In this document: positions 24,501 to 36,440 of the stretch, piece after piece
Numbering within the stretch: position 1 is the stretch's first letter
Layout of the letters: the number at the start of each line of letters is the position of its first letter
Assembly: GCA_021014325.1 (NCBI GenBank)
Contig: CM037467.1
Span: 5,890,001-5,954,000 of the forward strand
Length of the DNA stretch: 64,000 bases
Direction of reading: 5' to 3'
Source: Plazaster borealis
Taxonomy: Eukaryota; Echinodermata; Asteroidea; Forcipulatida; Labidiasteridae
Made by a program: the position numbers and the translations under genes
The notes under the pieces: model-generated
Told to the model about the DNA's origin: nothing
The model's input: only the letters and a program-made list of their open reading frames with translations
Databases searched by the model: none

Positions 24501-26296
24501 TGACAGTGTCTACAACCAGTTGATGTTTTTTTCAAACTGAATGTAAACTATCCTAAATTGTATACCGCCCACTTCCTACGGATCAGTTTTGAATGATGAT
24601 TTGTCACCAAACGAATCCAATGATACAAGGGGATTGAGCACATTTTTTGTTAAACAGGACACTTAAAACCTGCATTGTATGAATACTTCATTTCAAAAAC
24701 AGTCTTCTAGCTTAGTCCGCCTATTCAGTGCACAAATTGAGGTGGGAAATTAAGGGGTGGAAAACTCTATTCCACAGAGAAATGAGAGCGGTTTGTGCGT
24801 GGGACAATTACTGTACGTGTCATTGTTAAGCGGTGCTCCAACACTCGTAAATTCACATGGGGTTTGGGCGCGCAACAAGCTGAAAGTAATTGGAACACGT
24901 GCATGCACTGGTCATTCATTCACGCACAACTTGCCGGCTTGTAATCGCCAATCCGATGACAAACCCACGTACGCATAAAATAAGAAATAACTATGAAATA
25001 CAAGTCTCTGATTAGACAGAGCCGTCTTGTTACCATTTATCCAACGATAGATTAATTCCAAAGCTGCTTTCTGGAAAATAATTCTAATGACCTTCTGTTT
25101 TATGGATGATGCCAGCTTTGATGGACATTTTGTTTTCACTTCTTACAATCACTGTTGATTCTACAGAACTGAAATGTAGTTCAGGTATGTTTTGGATACA
25201 TGTCTATAGTACCAACAATACCTTTTGGACATTGGGAATCGCGTTTTAAATATAGAAAGGGGCAATATTGGCTTTACGCTTGTTGAAAATATGTTTTTAA
25301 GAATCGTTGTTCACTGGATGTAGAAAAAGTCGTCCTGGTATATTACTAACACATGTAGTAATAAAGGCCTAAGTTATTTAAAACCAAATCATCAACCGCA
25401 GGAACAAAACATGGATTGAATTTACAATTTATACTTCGCTTCCATAACAATTAATGGCCTTTCTATGAAAACAATCATGGCAGATTGTTCACTTGCAGCA
25501 AACTATTTTGAAATCTTCAACAGGACGAAAAAGTGAAAACACTAACGAAAAACGTGCACAAAATATGCATAGCAATATATACGGTATATTATTAAATAGT
25601 ATACATCTTCGTCATGAGCTCCGTCACTGAATTGCTTGGTTCACAATATTATTAACAGTTAGTTTGAAGGAAACGAGTAATTACTACACACTGCACATTC
25701 CAATTATGTTATGATGTTGAACATGTCTACTGATCTTAGTCATTCTCTAAAGCGTAGTTATGTTTTACTAAAAGTCAATCAGAGATGTAGCTTTTTTCTT
25801 GTTCTGTAGTGTAAATTATTTTCAATTTACGAGTTGTCTAGCGCCGGGTGGACTTAATTCAATCATACAGACCAACTATATCTCCTGGGAAACGGTTAAT
25901 CATTTATTCTCCCGAAAACACTCCAATTATTGCAACATAATTTTCCAAATAAAGATTTGTATTCTAAATCTGTTTTATTTATCTCTTTTTTTATTTTTTT
26001 TATTTTTTTATGTATCGTTGTTTTATTTTCTTGGCGACTGAAAATTATATTGCTTTATGACAAATGACAATTGCTTACAATTGCAAAAGAAATACTTTTA
26101 TGTACAAACCCTATTGCAATTTCAAAGAACTCCACCATGTGTACTATCGAAGTTTAAAATCCTGTTCAATCGAACATTATGTTGTTTAGTGTTATCAACA
26201 GTGACTTGGGTCTGACCAAATTCTTTTTGTGTGAATATTAATATTCATGTTGACTTCGTGCCCTTTTAAATCATATTGTTTGTATGCTTTTTGCAA
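24501..26296. other. Anonymous AT-rich DNA, no gene
   Basis: No domain or repeat family is recognised. ORFs are 80 codons or fewer. A T-rich stretch at about 25975-26025 is low-complexity. Confidence 0.5.
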
Positions 26297-26465
26297 TCAA
26301 GTAATAAGCTACAAGGGAAACTGACTGGGTAGATTTAAATAATTTTGAGTTGAACAAAGAAAACATGACTAGAGCGGGATTTGAACCTGCGAACCTCTCT
26401 TTTATTTTAAAACTTGATTTTGTTAATGAGAACTCCAATAAACTGCTACGTTGGAGTAGATTCAT
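26297..26465 (-). mobile_element. tRNA-derived SINE (family B), decayed
   Basis: On the minus strand GGTTCAAATCC (26387-26377) is a match to the RNA polymerase III B box, inside a tRNA-like arm GAGGTTCGCAGGTTCAAATC. A weak A-box-like TAGCAGTTTATTGG lies about 60 bp upstream. Downstream comes a unique body ending in CAGTTTCCCTTGTAGCTTAT, which is also found at 24056-24082 and 17986-18014. The head does not fold into a full tRNA cloverleaf, so this is not a working tRNA gene. Confidence 0.6.
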
Positions 26466-27871
26466 TTTGTTAGATGGTTGTAAATAAATTAAGCTGCGTC
26501 AATACTTGTTTTAAATCGTAATGCTACATTCAACTCAATTTAATCGAGGTTACATGACTTTGTTTGGTAAGACTATGTTGGGGCCTTTCGCTAGTACATG
26601 TAGCTTATAAGGTTTGTTTACTATAGAACAACTCTCAATTCCGTTGTGAAGAAAGCAACATTAGTAAACCTTTCCAACAGCATATCACTCCCTTATGTTT
26701 ATTTTTCTAATGAACAAAATCTAAATAGATTTGGGGAAAGGCCAACAACAAAACCAGTCAAATTATTCAATTAAATTACGACCTTATGCACTTAACTAAC
26801 TAACCGCGAAGCACTATAACCTCCACTCTCAATATTATTCCGTCTTAGCTCGAAATACTGACAAGGGCAAAAGCTTTTCTAGACACGTACTTACGTCAGA
26901 AATTAAATGCAAGTCAGCAAGGTGGACGCCTTCATAGTGCAAGTTGACTTCCACTTTCCTGAAAAATCGGTCAAATCGTAGACGAGAAGAGAATATTGCC
27001 TTGAAATAGTTCAATGGTCTAAAGCAGTCTACCGCAGCTCCCGCAAATGCATCTTTTTTTTATTTGGCGTTAATTTACAACTACCCGTGCTTTCCATCCA
27101 ACGTATTATTCTCTTTGCATTAAGCTAATTGCTTTGACGTATTTTGTTTTATTCAGTCGTTTCGCGATGTCTGTAAGCAACGTGTGATGTCAGGAATATT
27201 TGGGAAGGGAAACCATATTCAAGGTTTTAGCCAAAATTGAGTACTCTCGTCACATTTTCGGCGTCAGATGACGACAAATTTGTCAAGTGAGATAACCGTC
27301 TTGCGTTCCACTTGAGTGATTTTGCCAATATTTCAAGCAAACATTCCCAGAAAAAACTTTATATATGAAGTATCATAAGGCTGTGGAAGAGTCGACCTTC
27401 TTCATGCAGCATATCTCCAGGGCTGTCTCGCTACCGAGGAATGAGGGACAGTTAAGTTGATTAAGCCAGTGTTGCTAACGATAAGGCTAATCTATATCAA
27501 TATTCGAGTTCACTGCCCGGGGAATTGGCAGTCTGTGGAGATATTATGTGGGAGGGCTCATAACGGAGCTTTTTAAAAACTGATCAACTGTTGCTAAATT
27601 CTTTGACGGATTACAATAATCATCGATGCTATTGGAAAGAGTTGGACTTAACACCATGCTCGTTTCCCTTAATGAAAGTCTGTTGACATTTTGGACTCAA
27701 TTTCCATGACCCTCATTAAACATTGCCTCAATCCTTCGTATTAAGCGGGCGGAATTGCGACCGTATAACCTGCAAGTGATGAATACAACTTTCAACAAAA
27801 CGAACTGTTGACAACTTCACGATATCGCTGACATTGTAAACTATATCTGTCAACCTAGACGGCTCTTTTAA
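26466..27871. other. Anonymous DNA, no gene
   Basis: No recognisable domain, RNA gene or repeat. The final bases TTAA (27868-27871) are the left target-site copy of the next MITE. Confidence 0.5.
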
Positions 27872-28237
27872 AGGTATCGTACACGTTTGGTAATGACTCA
27901 AAACAAATATTAGCATAAAAACTCACTTGGTAACAAGCAACGGAGAGCTGTTGATAGTATAAAACATTGTGAGAAACGACTCCCTCTGAAGTAACGTAGT
28001 TTTTGAGAAAGAGGTAATTTCTCACTATAATAATAAAAACTTCTTGCAAGAAGTTTTTATTATTCTATCTGAAAGCACACAAATTTGTACAACAAGGATG
28101 TTTTTTCTTTCATCATTTTCTTGCAACTTCGATGACCAATTGAGCCCAAATTTTCACAGGCTTATTATTTTATGCATATGTTGGGATACACCAAGTGAGA
28201 ACACTGGTCTTTGTCAATATCCAAACGTTCGATGCCT
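27872..28237 (+). mobile_element. TTAA-flanked MITE, copy B (366 bp)
   Basis: It has the same length and orientation as copy A and is flanked by TTAA (27868-27871 and 28238-28241). Its centre is a perfect 36-bp palindrome at 28029-28064 (arms of 18 bp around TTGCAA), the best preserved of the four copies. This copy may be close to the founder sequence. It is non-autonomous; ORFs within are incidental. Confidence 0.88.
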
Positions 28238-28241
28238 TTAA

Positions 28242-29261
28242 ACCTAACACAATTTTTCCTCGCTTCAAATAGAAATTGCTAATAAAGACAAATACATTCT
28301 AGAAGTTAAACAACACTTAATTCCAGTCAGTATGGCGGGAACTGAATCGTTGTTTATCCCCAGCACATTTAGGTGAAAGACAATACAACAAAACAGTTGG
28401 AATGTACAGAAGTCTCATCATAGGCTTAAATTCACATCACAGTTTGAAGATAGAAACAGTTGAGTCTAATCATTGCATTTTGCTATTGTAAACCCTGTGA
28501 ACAATAGGCTTATCGGTCTCAAGTTAAACAAGTTTTACTATTAACAAATAATACAAATTATATTCTGTAAGCAACCTTAATCTGCAAATTTGTTCTTTTT
28601 ATATATACGCAATATACCAGTACCGTTTAAACAAAAGACTTATTACAATAACATCCGGCCACAATGCTACGCAACAAGACATTCTGTAGACACTAATTAA
28701 CAAACGTTTTTCCTTTGTTAACCCGCATATTTGCCTTTCATTACCACATTTTATTTCAGTCAAAACTTGTTTTATTTTAGACTAATCACATTCACGAAAG
28801 GGACAACTGTTTCGTGACCAAAGACATTGCCTTGTAAATAATGTACCGGTATGTAAAACACGTAACAGCCACAATAACTATTATTATTAATATTTTCTTT
28901 TTTACGCTTAGCAATGCTGAATAATTACACCCTTAAACTTCATATGTTTAATTTCCAGTTCTTCTAAACGAATGGAAATATCGAGACACATGTTCCCGTC
29001 TATAGAGAATGATTCCTTAGAAAGATACATGTGAAAATATACATTGAATGGTGAATTATTAATGAAGTTAAGTGTCAACTAGATCCACAGTTGTCAATGT
29101 TCATGTCATGCGTTTCTCGACGTATTGAATGATAACTTGGTTGTTTGATGCAAAACCATAGTCATTAAAGCGCCTATTGCTGATCGAAACAAAAATAATT
29201 AAACATTTATGGAGTTTCTCAAGAAAATATATGATTGCTAATGATTGCTAATGCCATTCAC
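28242..29261. other. AT-rich anonymous DNA, no gene
   Basis: I see no gene, RNA gene or repeat family in this stretch. Confidence 0.5.
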
Positions 29262-29470
29262 ACAGATAACGAGACATTTATCTCTCCAAGTCGACTTAGT
29301 TAAATCTTACCATCTAAATTTCAGAAGATTGTCTTAACTTCGTTCAGTGAGTCGTCATGGTGAGATAAATGGTGAGATAACTTACAGGACAAGTCGACAT
29401 TTGAGTTTCAGTAGTTTGACTTGACAAGATAAAATGTTAAATTTTCGTGATAAGTGGTATGGTGCTCCCA
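29262..29470 (+). mobile_element. Second MITE family (GTCGACTT type), decayed copy
   Basis: The segment shares AGATAACGAGA and ATCTCTCCAAGTCGACT with the reverse strand of 36219-36440, and both regions have GTGGTATGGT at an end. Internal GTCGAC half-sites occur in inverted orientation (about 29300 and 29385). Boundaries are approximate and no target-site duplication was found. Confidence 0.5.
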
Positions 29471-30261
29471 GGCTCCGTAGAAATAGACAATGGAACATTA
29501 TTTATCACCTAGGTAAACTCGGTGAATAAATAGAGATAATAAAAAACAATTGCTATTATTGTTGTTTTTTGATGGTGGTGTTTTGAGGGATTTAAAACAT
29601 CTCAAATTGTCTTTTTATTTATTTGGGAATTGAAGGAAGAACAAAATCTGACCTTTCTCATTTCGTGTCGAGAAGCTGAACCTTAGATTTTTGTTTCAAG
29701 TTTATCCTAATTAAAACTTAAAACTGACTCCTAAGACAGGGCCAACTTCCGCTGACGACATCAATGCAAGTTGATAAATTGATTGCACGTACAGCCGATC
29801 CAGGCGCCAGGATATCCCGAACCCAACCGCCATTACACATTTGTTCCTTCGTCATCGACAGGCTAATTATACCAAGCTATCATCGGCAATGAATTTAAGT
29901 GGAAAGCCTCGTCATTCGGTCACTTCCGCCACCCCGAGCGATTTCAATTTCGGGAATATTTTAAAGAAGTTTAGCGGATTACTCGCCTAATGTTTCAGTA
30001 TGAGAATCTTGGTGAGACAGGGGAAAGAAGATTCAACCAAGAGAAGATCAATTTGCTACCATGGGGGGAGAGGGTCGTCAAAATGTATTTGTGTCTTGAG
30101 TCTTGATAGTTGTTCAACGGTTGAATAATAGTGGACGTGATCTGCGATCGGCAGCCTACATGCTTCTCGTTCAGGACGTTTCGACAGGCACGAAAATTTG
30201 GTTAAACATTCACGCCAAGGGAGACTATGCACAGAGTTTCCATCAGTCCAGACGCGTGGTC
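29471..30261. other. Anonymous DNA, no gene
   Basis: No recognisable domain or repeat. The next MITE's left TTAA lies at 30262-30265. Confidence 0.5.
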
Positions 30262-30265
30262 TTAA

Positions 30266-30636
30266 AGGCACTGAACACGTTTGGTAATTGTCAAAGACCA
30301 GTATTCTCACTTGGTGTATCCCAACATATGCATAAAATAACAAGCCTGTGAAAATTTGGGCTCAATTGGTCATCGAAGTTGCAAGAAAATGATGAAAGAA
30401 AAAACACCCTTGTTGTACAAATTTGTGTGCTTTCAGATAGGAATAAAAACTAATTCTTGCAAGAAGTCTCTTATTATTTTATTGAGAAATTACCTCTTTC
30501 TCAAAAACTACGTTACTTCAGAGGGAGTCCTTTACTTACAATGTTTTATACTATCAACAGCTCTCCGTTGCTTGTTACCAAGTAAGTTTTTATGCTAATA
30601 TTTGTTTTGAGTCATTACCAAACGTGTACGATACCT
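30266..30636 (-). mobile_element. TTAA-flanked MITE, copy C (371 bp)
   Basis: TTAA flanks it at 30262-30265 and 30637-30640. It lies inverted relative to copies A and B: it begins AGGCACTGAACACGTTTGG and ends ACGATACCT. The central palindrome is damaged (an AATTC insertion-like change at about 30451-30456). Same family and reasoning as copy A. Confidence 0.85.
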
Positions 30637-30640
30637 TTAA

Positions 30641-32126
30641 AGTTATTGTGCATCGTTGCGTAATCAGCCAAAATAAAGATAGAAGTCAAGATAAATGAAG
30701 CATTTCAAAGTTTCTAAATGACAAGTCTTGTGATTTGTAGAAACTTAGATATCTCAAGGAAGTAATCGTCAACATAATACGGGTGGTAGGTTTGCCTTAC
30801 ATCTATATGCATACACAAAATATGGCGAGCGTGATGCTCAGCGCGTGTACCGGCGTTCAATAATTCAACTGAATCGGATGGGACTATGAACCCAGATTAT
30901 AACCCTGAACTACCGTATACAGCTTGCCTGATGATAAGAGAGCGGTACATCATTCAGGAACTTAGACTACTCTAAGACTAACTTCAAGAGCAGTAAAAAG
31001 GTTGTGGCCACTTACATTTGAGTTTCTGTTATTTCATTGTTAATAAAAAAATTAAAACATCGTATGACAGTCAAAATTACCGGAAAAATAATAGCATTAA
31101 ATTTTTCATTCTGCAATTGCGTAAATCTGAATATTGTGCAAAGAAACTAGCTTAATAGCATCAGTTTTTTCTGAGATTAAAATGTCGACCACTGCTGAAT
31201 TGGGTAGACAGTGTAAGTAATATATTTATTTGAGATGAACACTTTCAGTCTTCAAAAGCAAAAGGATAGCAAGTTATTTTATGTACAAATTAAGAAATTA
31301 AAATGCACACAATGCAATTTAAATATCCCCGGGAGATAAGCTATAAAGTTGCCACCTAATACAATCAGAAATGCTTGCTGAGGCAGCTTATATTTAAAGG
31401 TGATGTAAAATTGGCCCTACTCTTCCATGCCATGATGAGATGACGTCATACAGTAGTTTCGTTTTCACATTAGTGAGCCATTCCCACATTCATATGAGGA
31501 CGACATAATGAGATAACAAAGACAAAGAAATCCCAAAAGTTTTAACAACACACTCAGCATTAATTTGCAACAAATAATCGTTGTTAGTCCCTCCAGCACA
31601 ATAGGTAAAAAGTTCACAACAAAATTAAAATGTACAAAACAGTCAAAGGCTCGTTTTACATCATTGAGTTTAACGAGAGAAAAAAAAGTTAAACCATCAT
31701 TGCATTTTGTTTTATCATCCATGTAAACAATAAACATATCGGTCACATGAAAACATATATTTCATTCTCAAGTAAATTTAGCTCCTAAGTATAAAAAACA
31801 ACATCATAAAAAGCATAAAGCAAATTCATAAATAAATACGATTTTTGCAAATCTTAATGAGAAACCAAGTGGTGCGAATTTTTCTCTAAAAAGACAGTTT
31901 TTTAAGACGGAAATAATTGTCAGGGCAGCTGATAAATAATATCTGGTTTATACACTTTTTTTTGTTAATCCACAATCGCTTTCGATCATTACCAATTATA
32001 TATCATAATGTTTAGGAGTCATGTTTTCAAGAAACTATATGTCACGGGCTGCCATGCTGTTAATCTGCTTACAATGCACGCATGGCGGGAACAACGATTG
32101 CATCCTAATACCACTCTCTAAACCGC
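30641..32126. other. AT-rich anonymous DNA, no gene
   Basis: No gene is identified. TGACGTCA lies at 31441-31448. A 93-codon minus-strand ORF (31465-31746) is hydrophobic, unrecognised and of chance length. Confidence 0.5.
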
Positions 32127-32230
32127 TTAACCCTAACCCTAACCCTAACCCTAACCCTAAACCTAAACCTAAACCTAAACTTAACCCTAACCCTAACCCT
32201 AAACCTAAACCTAACCCTAACCCTAAAACC
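32127..32230. repeat. Interstitial telomeric-type repeat
   Basis: About 17 units: blocks of CCCTAA (the metazoan TTAGGG telomere repeat) alternate with blocks of CCTAAA variants. It lies inside the contig, about 160 bp before a 3.5-kb minisatellite. The Gly-Leu and Pro-Asn ORFs across it are translations of the repeat, not genes. Confidence 0.95.
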
Positions 32231-32392
32231 TGGACACTCACTACCCGGCAGGAGAAGAACCTGGATGGGGCAAACACCCGTTAATTGAGGATGGCCGTAA
32301 ATGTGTCAAGAAATGTGTCATCCACCTCATTGGCGGATACCAAAAGTCTCGGAAACGACTCAAGAGTGAAGGATGAGACTGACACTGTTTTT
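32231..32392 (+). other. GC-richer unique DNA bordering the minisatellite
   Basis: About 160 bp with visibly higher GC than the flanks. One plus frame is open over about 45 codons up to the stop near 32370 and is rich in Lys, Gly and Cys (for example KCVKKCVIHLIGGYQK). It resembles no domain I know. Together with 35881-36070 it may be the split remainder of one sequence into which the array expanded. Confidence 0.35.
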
Positions 32393-35300
32393 GGCATCCT
32401 GAACTGGTAGCCTCCTCCCTCATGGGAACCAACCTAAGGACAGGCATCCTGAACTGGTAGCCTCCTCCCTCATCTAGTGGGAACCAACCTAAGGACAGGC
32501 ATCCTGAACTGGTATCCTCCTCCCTTATCTAGTGGGAACCAACCTAATGGCAGGCATCCTGAACTGGTAGCCTCCTCCCTCATCTAGTGGGAACCAACCT
32601 AAGGACAGGCATCCTGAACTGGCAGCCCCTCATCTAGTGGGAACCAACCTAATGGCAGGCATCCTGAACTGGCAGCCCCTCATCTAGTGGGAACCAACCT
32701 AATGGCAGGCATCCTGAACTGGTAGCCTCCTCCCTCATCTAGTGGGAACCAACCTAATGACAGGCATCCTGAACTGGTAGCCTCCTCCCTTATCTAGTGG
32801 GAACCAACCTAAGGACAGGCATCCTGAACTGGTAGCCTCCTCCCTCATCTAGTGGGAACCAACCTAATGGCAGGCATCCTGAACTGGTAGCCTCCTCCCT
32901 CATCTAGTGGGAACCAACCTAAGGACAGGCATCCTGAACTGGTAGCCTCCTCCCTCATCTAGTGGGAACCAACCTAAGGACAGGCATCCTGAACTGGTAG
33001 CCTCCTCCCTCATCTAGTGGGAACCAACCTAAGGACAGGCATCCTGAACTGGTAGCCTCCTCCCTCATCTAGTGGGAACCAACCTAAGGACAGGCATCCT
33101 GAACTGGTAGCCTCCTCCCTCATCTAGTGGGAACCAACCTAAGGACCGGCATCCTGAACTGGTATCCTCCTCCCTTATCTAGTGGGAACCAACCTAATGG
33201 CAGGCATCCTGAACTGGTAGCCTCCTCCCTCATCTAGTGGGAACCAACCTAAGGACAGGCATCCTGAACTGGTATCCTCCTCCCTCATCTAGTGGGAACC
33301 AACCTAATGGCAGGCATCCTGAACTGGTAGCCTCCTCCCTCATCTAGTGGGAACCAACCTAAGGACAGGCATCCTGAACTGGTAGCCTCCTCCCTCATCT
33401 AGTGGGAACCAACCTAAGGACAGGCATCCTGAACTGGTAGCCTCCTCCCTCATCTAGTGGGAACCAACCTAAGGACAGGCATCCTGAACTGGTAGCCTCC
33501 TCCCTCATCTAGTGGGAACCAACCTAAGGACAGGCATCCTGAACTGGCAGCCCCTCATCTAGTGGGAACCAACCTAATGGCAGGCATCCTGAACTGGTAG
33601 CCCCTCATCTAGTGGGAACCAACCTAATGGCAGGCATCCTGAACTGGTAGCCTCCCATCTAGTGGGAACCAACCTAATGACAGGCATCCTGAACTGGTAT
33701 CCTCCTCCCTCATCTAGTGGGAACCAACCTAGCCTCCTCCCTCATCTAGTGGGAACCAACCTAAGGACAGGCATCCTGAACTGGTAGCCTCCTCCCTCAT
33801 CTAGTGGGAACCAACCTAATGGCAGGCATCCTGAACTGGTAGCCTCCTCCCTCATCTAGTGGGAACCAACCTAAGGACAGGCATCCTGAACTGGTAGCCT
33901 CCTCCCTCATCTAGTGGGAACCAACCTAAGGACAGGCATCCTGAACTGGTAGCCTCCTCCCTCATCTAGTGGGAACCAACCTAAGGACAGGCATCCTGAA
34001 CTGGTAGCCTCCTCCCTCATCTAGTGGGAACCAACCTAATGGCAGGCATCCTGAACTGGTAGCCTCCTCCCTCATCTAGTGGGAACCAACCTAATGACAG
34101 GCATCCTGAACTGGTAGCCTCCTCCCTCATCTAGTGGGAACCAACCTAATGGCAGGCATCCTGAACTGGTAGCCTCCTCCCTCATCTAGTGGGAACCAAC
34201 CTAGCCTCCTCCCTCATCTAGTGGGAACCAACCTAAGGACAGGCATCCTGAACTGGTAGCCTCCTCCCTCATCTAGTGGGAACCAACCTAAGGACAGGCA
34301 TCCTGAACTGGTAGCCTCCTCCCTCATCTAGTGGGAACCAACCTAAGGACAGGCATCCTGAACTGGTAGCCTCCTCCCTCATCTAGTGGGAACCAACCTA
34401 AGGACAGGCATCCTGAACTGGTAGCCTCCTCCCTCATCTAGTGGGAACCAACCTAAGGACCGGCATCCTGAACTGGTAGCCTCCTCCCTCATCTAGTGGG
34501 AACCAACCTAAGGACAGGCATCCTGAACTGGTAGCCTCCTCCCTCATCTAGTGGGAACCAACCTAAGGACAGGCATCCTGAACTGGTAGCCTCCTCCCTC
34601 ATCTAGTGGGAACCAACCTAAGGACAGGCATCCTGAACTGGTAGCCTCCTCCCTCATCTAGTGGGAACCAACCTAAGGACAGGCATCCTGAACTGGTAGC
34701 CTCCTCCCTCATCTAGTGGGAACCAACCTAAGGACAGGCATCCTGAACTGGTAGCCTCCTCCCTCATCTAGTGGGAACCAACCTAAGGACAGGCATCCTG
34801 AACTGGTAGCCTCCTCCCTCATCTAGTGGGAACCAACCTAAGGACAGGCATCCTGAACTGGTAGCCTCCTCCCTCATCTAGTGGGAACCAACCTAAGGAC
34901 AGGCATCCTGAACTGGTAGCCTCCTCCCTCATCTAGTGGGAACCAACCTAAGGACAGGCATCCTGAACTGGTAGCCTCCTCCCTCATCTAGTGGGAACCA
35001 ACCTAAGGACAGGCATCCTGAACTGGTAGCCTCCTCCCTCATCTAGTGGGAACCAACCTAAGGACAGGCATCCTGAACTGGTAGCCTCCTCCCTCATCTA
35101 GTGGGAACCAACCTAAGGACAGGCATCCTGAACTGGCAGCCCCTCATCTAGTGGGAACCAACCTAATGGCAGGCATCCTGAACTGGTAGCCTCCCATCTA
35201 GTGGGAACCAACCTAATGACAGGCATCCTGAACTGGTATCCTCCTCCCTCATCTAGTGGGAACCAACCTAGCCTCCTCCCTCATCTAGTGGGAACCAACC

Positions 35301-35880
35301 TAAGGACAGGCATCCTGAACTGGTAGCCTCCTCCCTCATCTAGTGGGAACCAACCTAAGGACAGGCATCCTGAACTGGTAGCCTCCTCCCTCATCTAGTG
35401 GGAACCAACCTAATGACAGGCATCCTGAACTGGTATCCTCCTCCCTCATCTAGTGGGAACCAACCTAGCCTCCTCCCTCATCTAGTGGGAACCAACCTAA
35501 GGACAGGCATCCTGAACTGGTAGCCTCCCATCTAGTGGGAACCAACCTAATGACAGGCATCCTGAACTGGTATCCTCCTCCCTCATCTAGTGGGAACCAA
35601 CCTAAGGACAGGCATCCTGAACTGGTAGCCTCCCATCTAGTGGGAACCAACCTAATGACAGGCATCCTGAACTGATAGCCTCCTCCCTCATCTAGTGGGA
35701 ACCAACCTAAGGACAGGCATCCTGAACTGGTAGCCTCCTCCCTCATCTAGTGGGAACCAACCTAATGGCAGGCATCCTGAACTGGTAGCCTCCTCCCTCA
35801 TCTAGTGGGAACCAACCTAAGGACAGGCATCCTGAACTGATAGCCTCCTCCCTCATCTAGTGGGAACCAACCTAAGGACC
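32393..35880. repeat. 3.5-kb minisatellite of 55-bp units
   Basis: The unit begins GGCATCCTGAACTGGTAGCC and contains CATCTAGTGGGAACCAACCT. There are about 63 units. Variants alternate AAGGACA with AATGGCA or AATGACA at the unit end. Shorter units lack part of CTCCTCC, and some truncated units read only CCTCCTCCCTCATCTAGTGG. Combinations of variants recur (33540-33760 against 35130-35290), which shows block duplication. The 55-bp period is not a multiple of three, so the array cannot be one protein repeat. There are no spacers, so it is not CRISPR. Confidence 0.97.
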
Positions 35881-36070
35881 GGCCTCTTATATCGATGTAT
35901 TAAAGGGAGGCACAGAAGTCTCCATCACGACTTCTGCAAGAAGGACCGATCCGACTGGAGTGAATTAGATTGGCCCTTGTTGCTGGAGGACCTCCACCAG
36001 CCACCTCCTGATAATAACATAGATCGTCGGAAGCGTTCACAGCTATACGGCGGATTGATATCAGGTTAAC
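35881..36070 (+). other. GC-richer unique DNA after the minisatellite, possible exon remnant
   Basis: An open frame runs from the last repeat unit (35860) to TAA at 36067-36069. Its unique part reads like protein (WSELDWPLLLEDLHQPPP, then a basic RRKRS motif) and has higher GC than the flanks. There is no ATG in frame, so it would have to be an exon or a pseudogene fragment. I do not recognise the family. Confidence 0.3.
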
Positions 36071-36218
36071 AGCAGAAAATCATGTCACTTCCCCGTGATT
36101 TGTCCCCAAACATTCTGATGAAATGCATTTCTATACGAACGCGTGTTATTATTTCTGCTGCTTCAGTCACAACTAACATAATACTTTGTGACTAACTCTA
36201 CCAACAGTTTCTCCAGAA

Positions 36219-36440
36219 GATACCACTTATTTAAAAACCAAGATCTCGCTGAGTCGACTCGAAATTAAGATGTGGACTTATCGTAATAAAATATCACAAG
36301 ACGACATTTTTTAATATCACATTCAAGACGATGTCTTGAAGAGATAAACTATCACAGCAATTCAACTTATAATATTCCATAAAACGAGTCGACTTGGAGA
36401 GATGACTTACGATATCTCGTTATCTGGACGTGGTATGGTA
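36219..36440 (-). mobile_element. Second MITE family (GTCGACTT type), better copy
   Basis: The ends are inverted (ATACCAC near 36220 against GTGGTAT near 36431), and inner inverted blocks GAGTCGACTCG and CGAGTCGACTTGG lie towards the middle. The sequence also holds TTCAAGACGATGTCTTGAA, an 8-bp-arm palindrome. It is related in inverted orientation to 29262-29470. It is non-autonomous and the superfamily is unknown. Confidence 0.55.

Noticed and set aside
26366..26465. Functional tRNA gene on the minus strand
   Set aside because: The B box and T arm look good, but the acceptor and anticodon arms do not form and the sequence is part of a repeat found three times here.
32021..32284. Pro-Asn/Lys and Gly-Leu repeat ORFs as genes
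   Set aside because: They are direct translations of the CCCTAA/CCTAAA telomeric-type block on the two strands.
35465..35746. 93-codon minus-strand repeat protein
   Set aside because: It exists only where short variant units restore the frame; elsewhere in the array the same frames carry stops.
32393..35880. CRISPR-like array
   Set aside because: The 55-bp units abut with no variable spacers and the context is eukaryotic.
36103..36145. Second hammerhead candidate beginning CTGATGA
   Set aside because: The following box reads GAAC rather than GAAA and no stem I or II complementarity was found.
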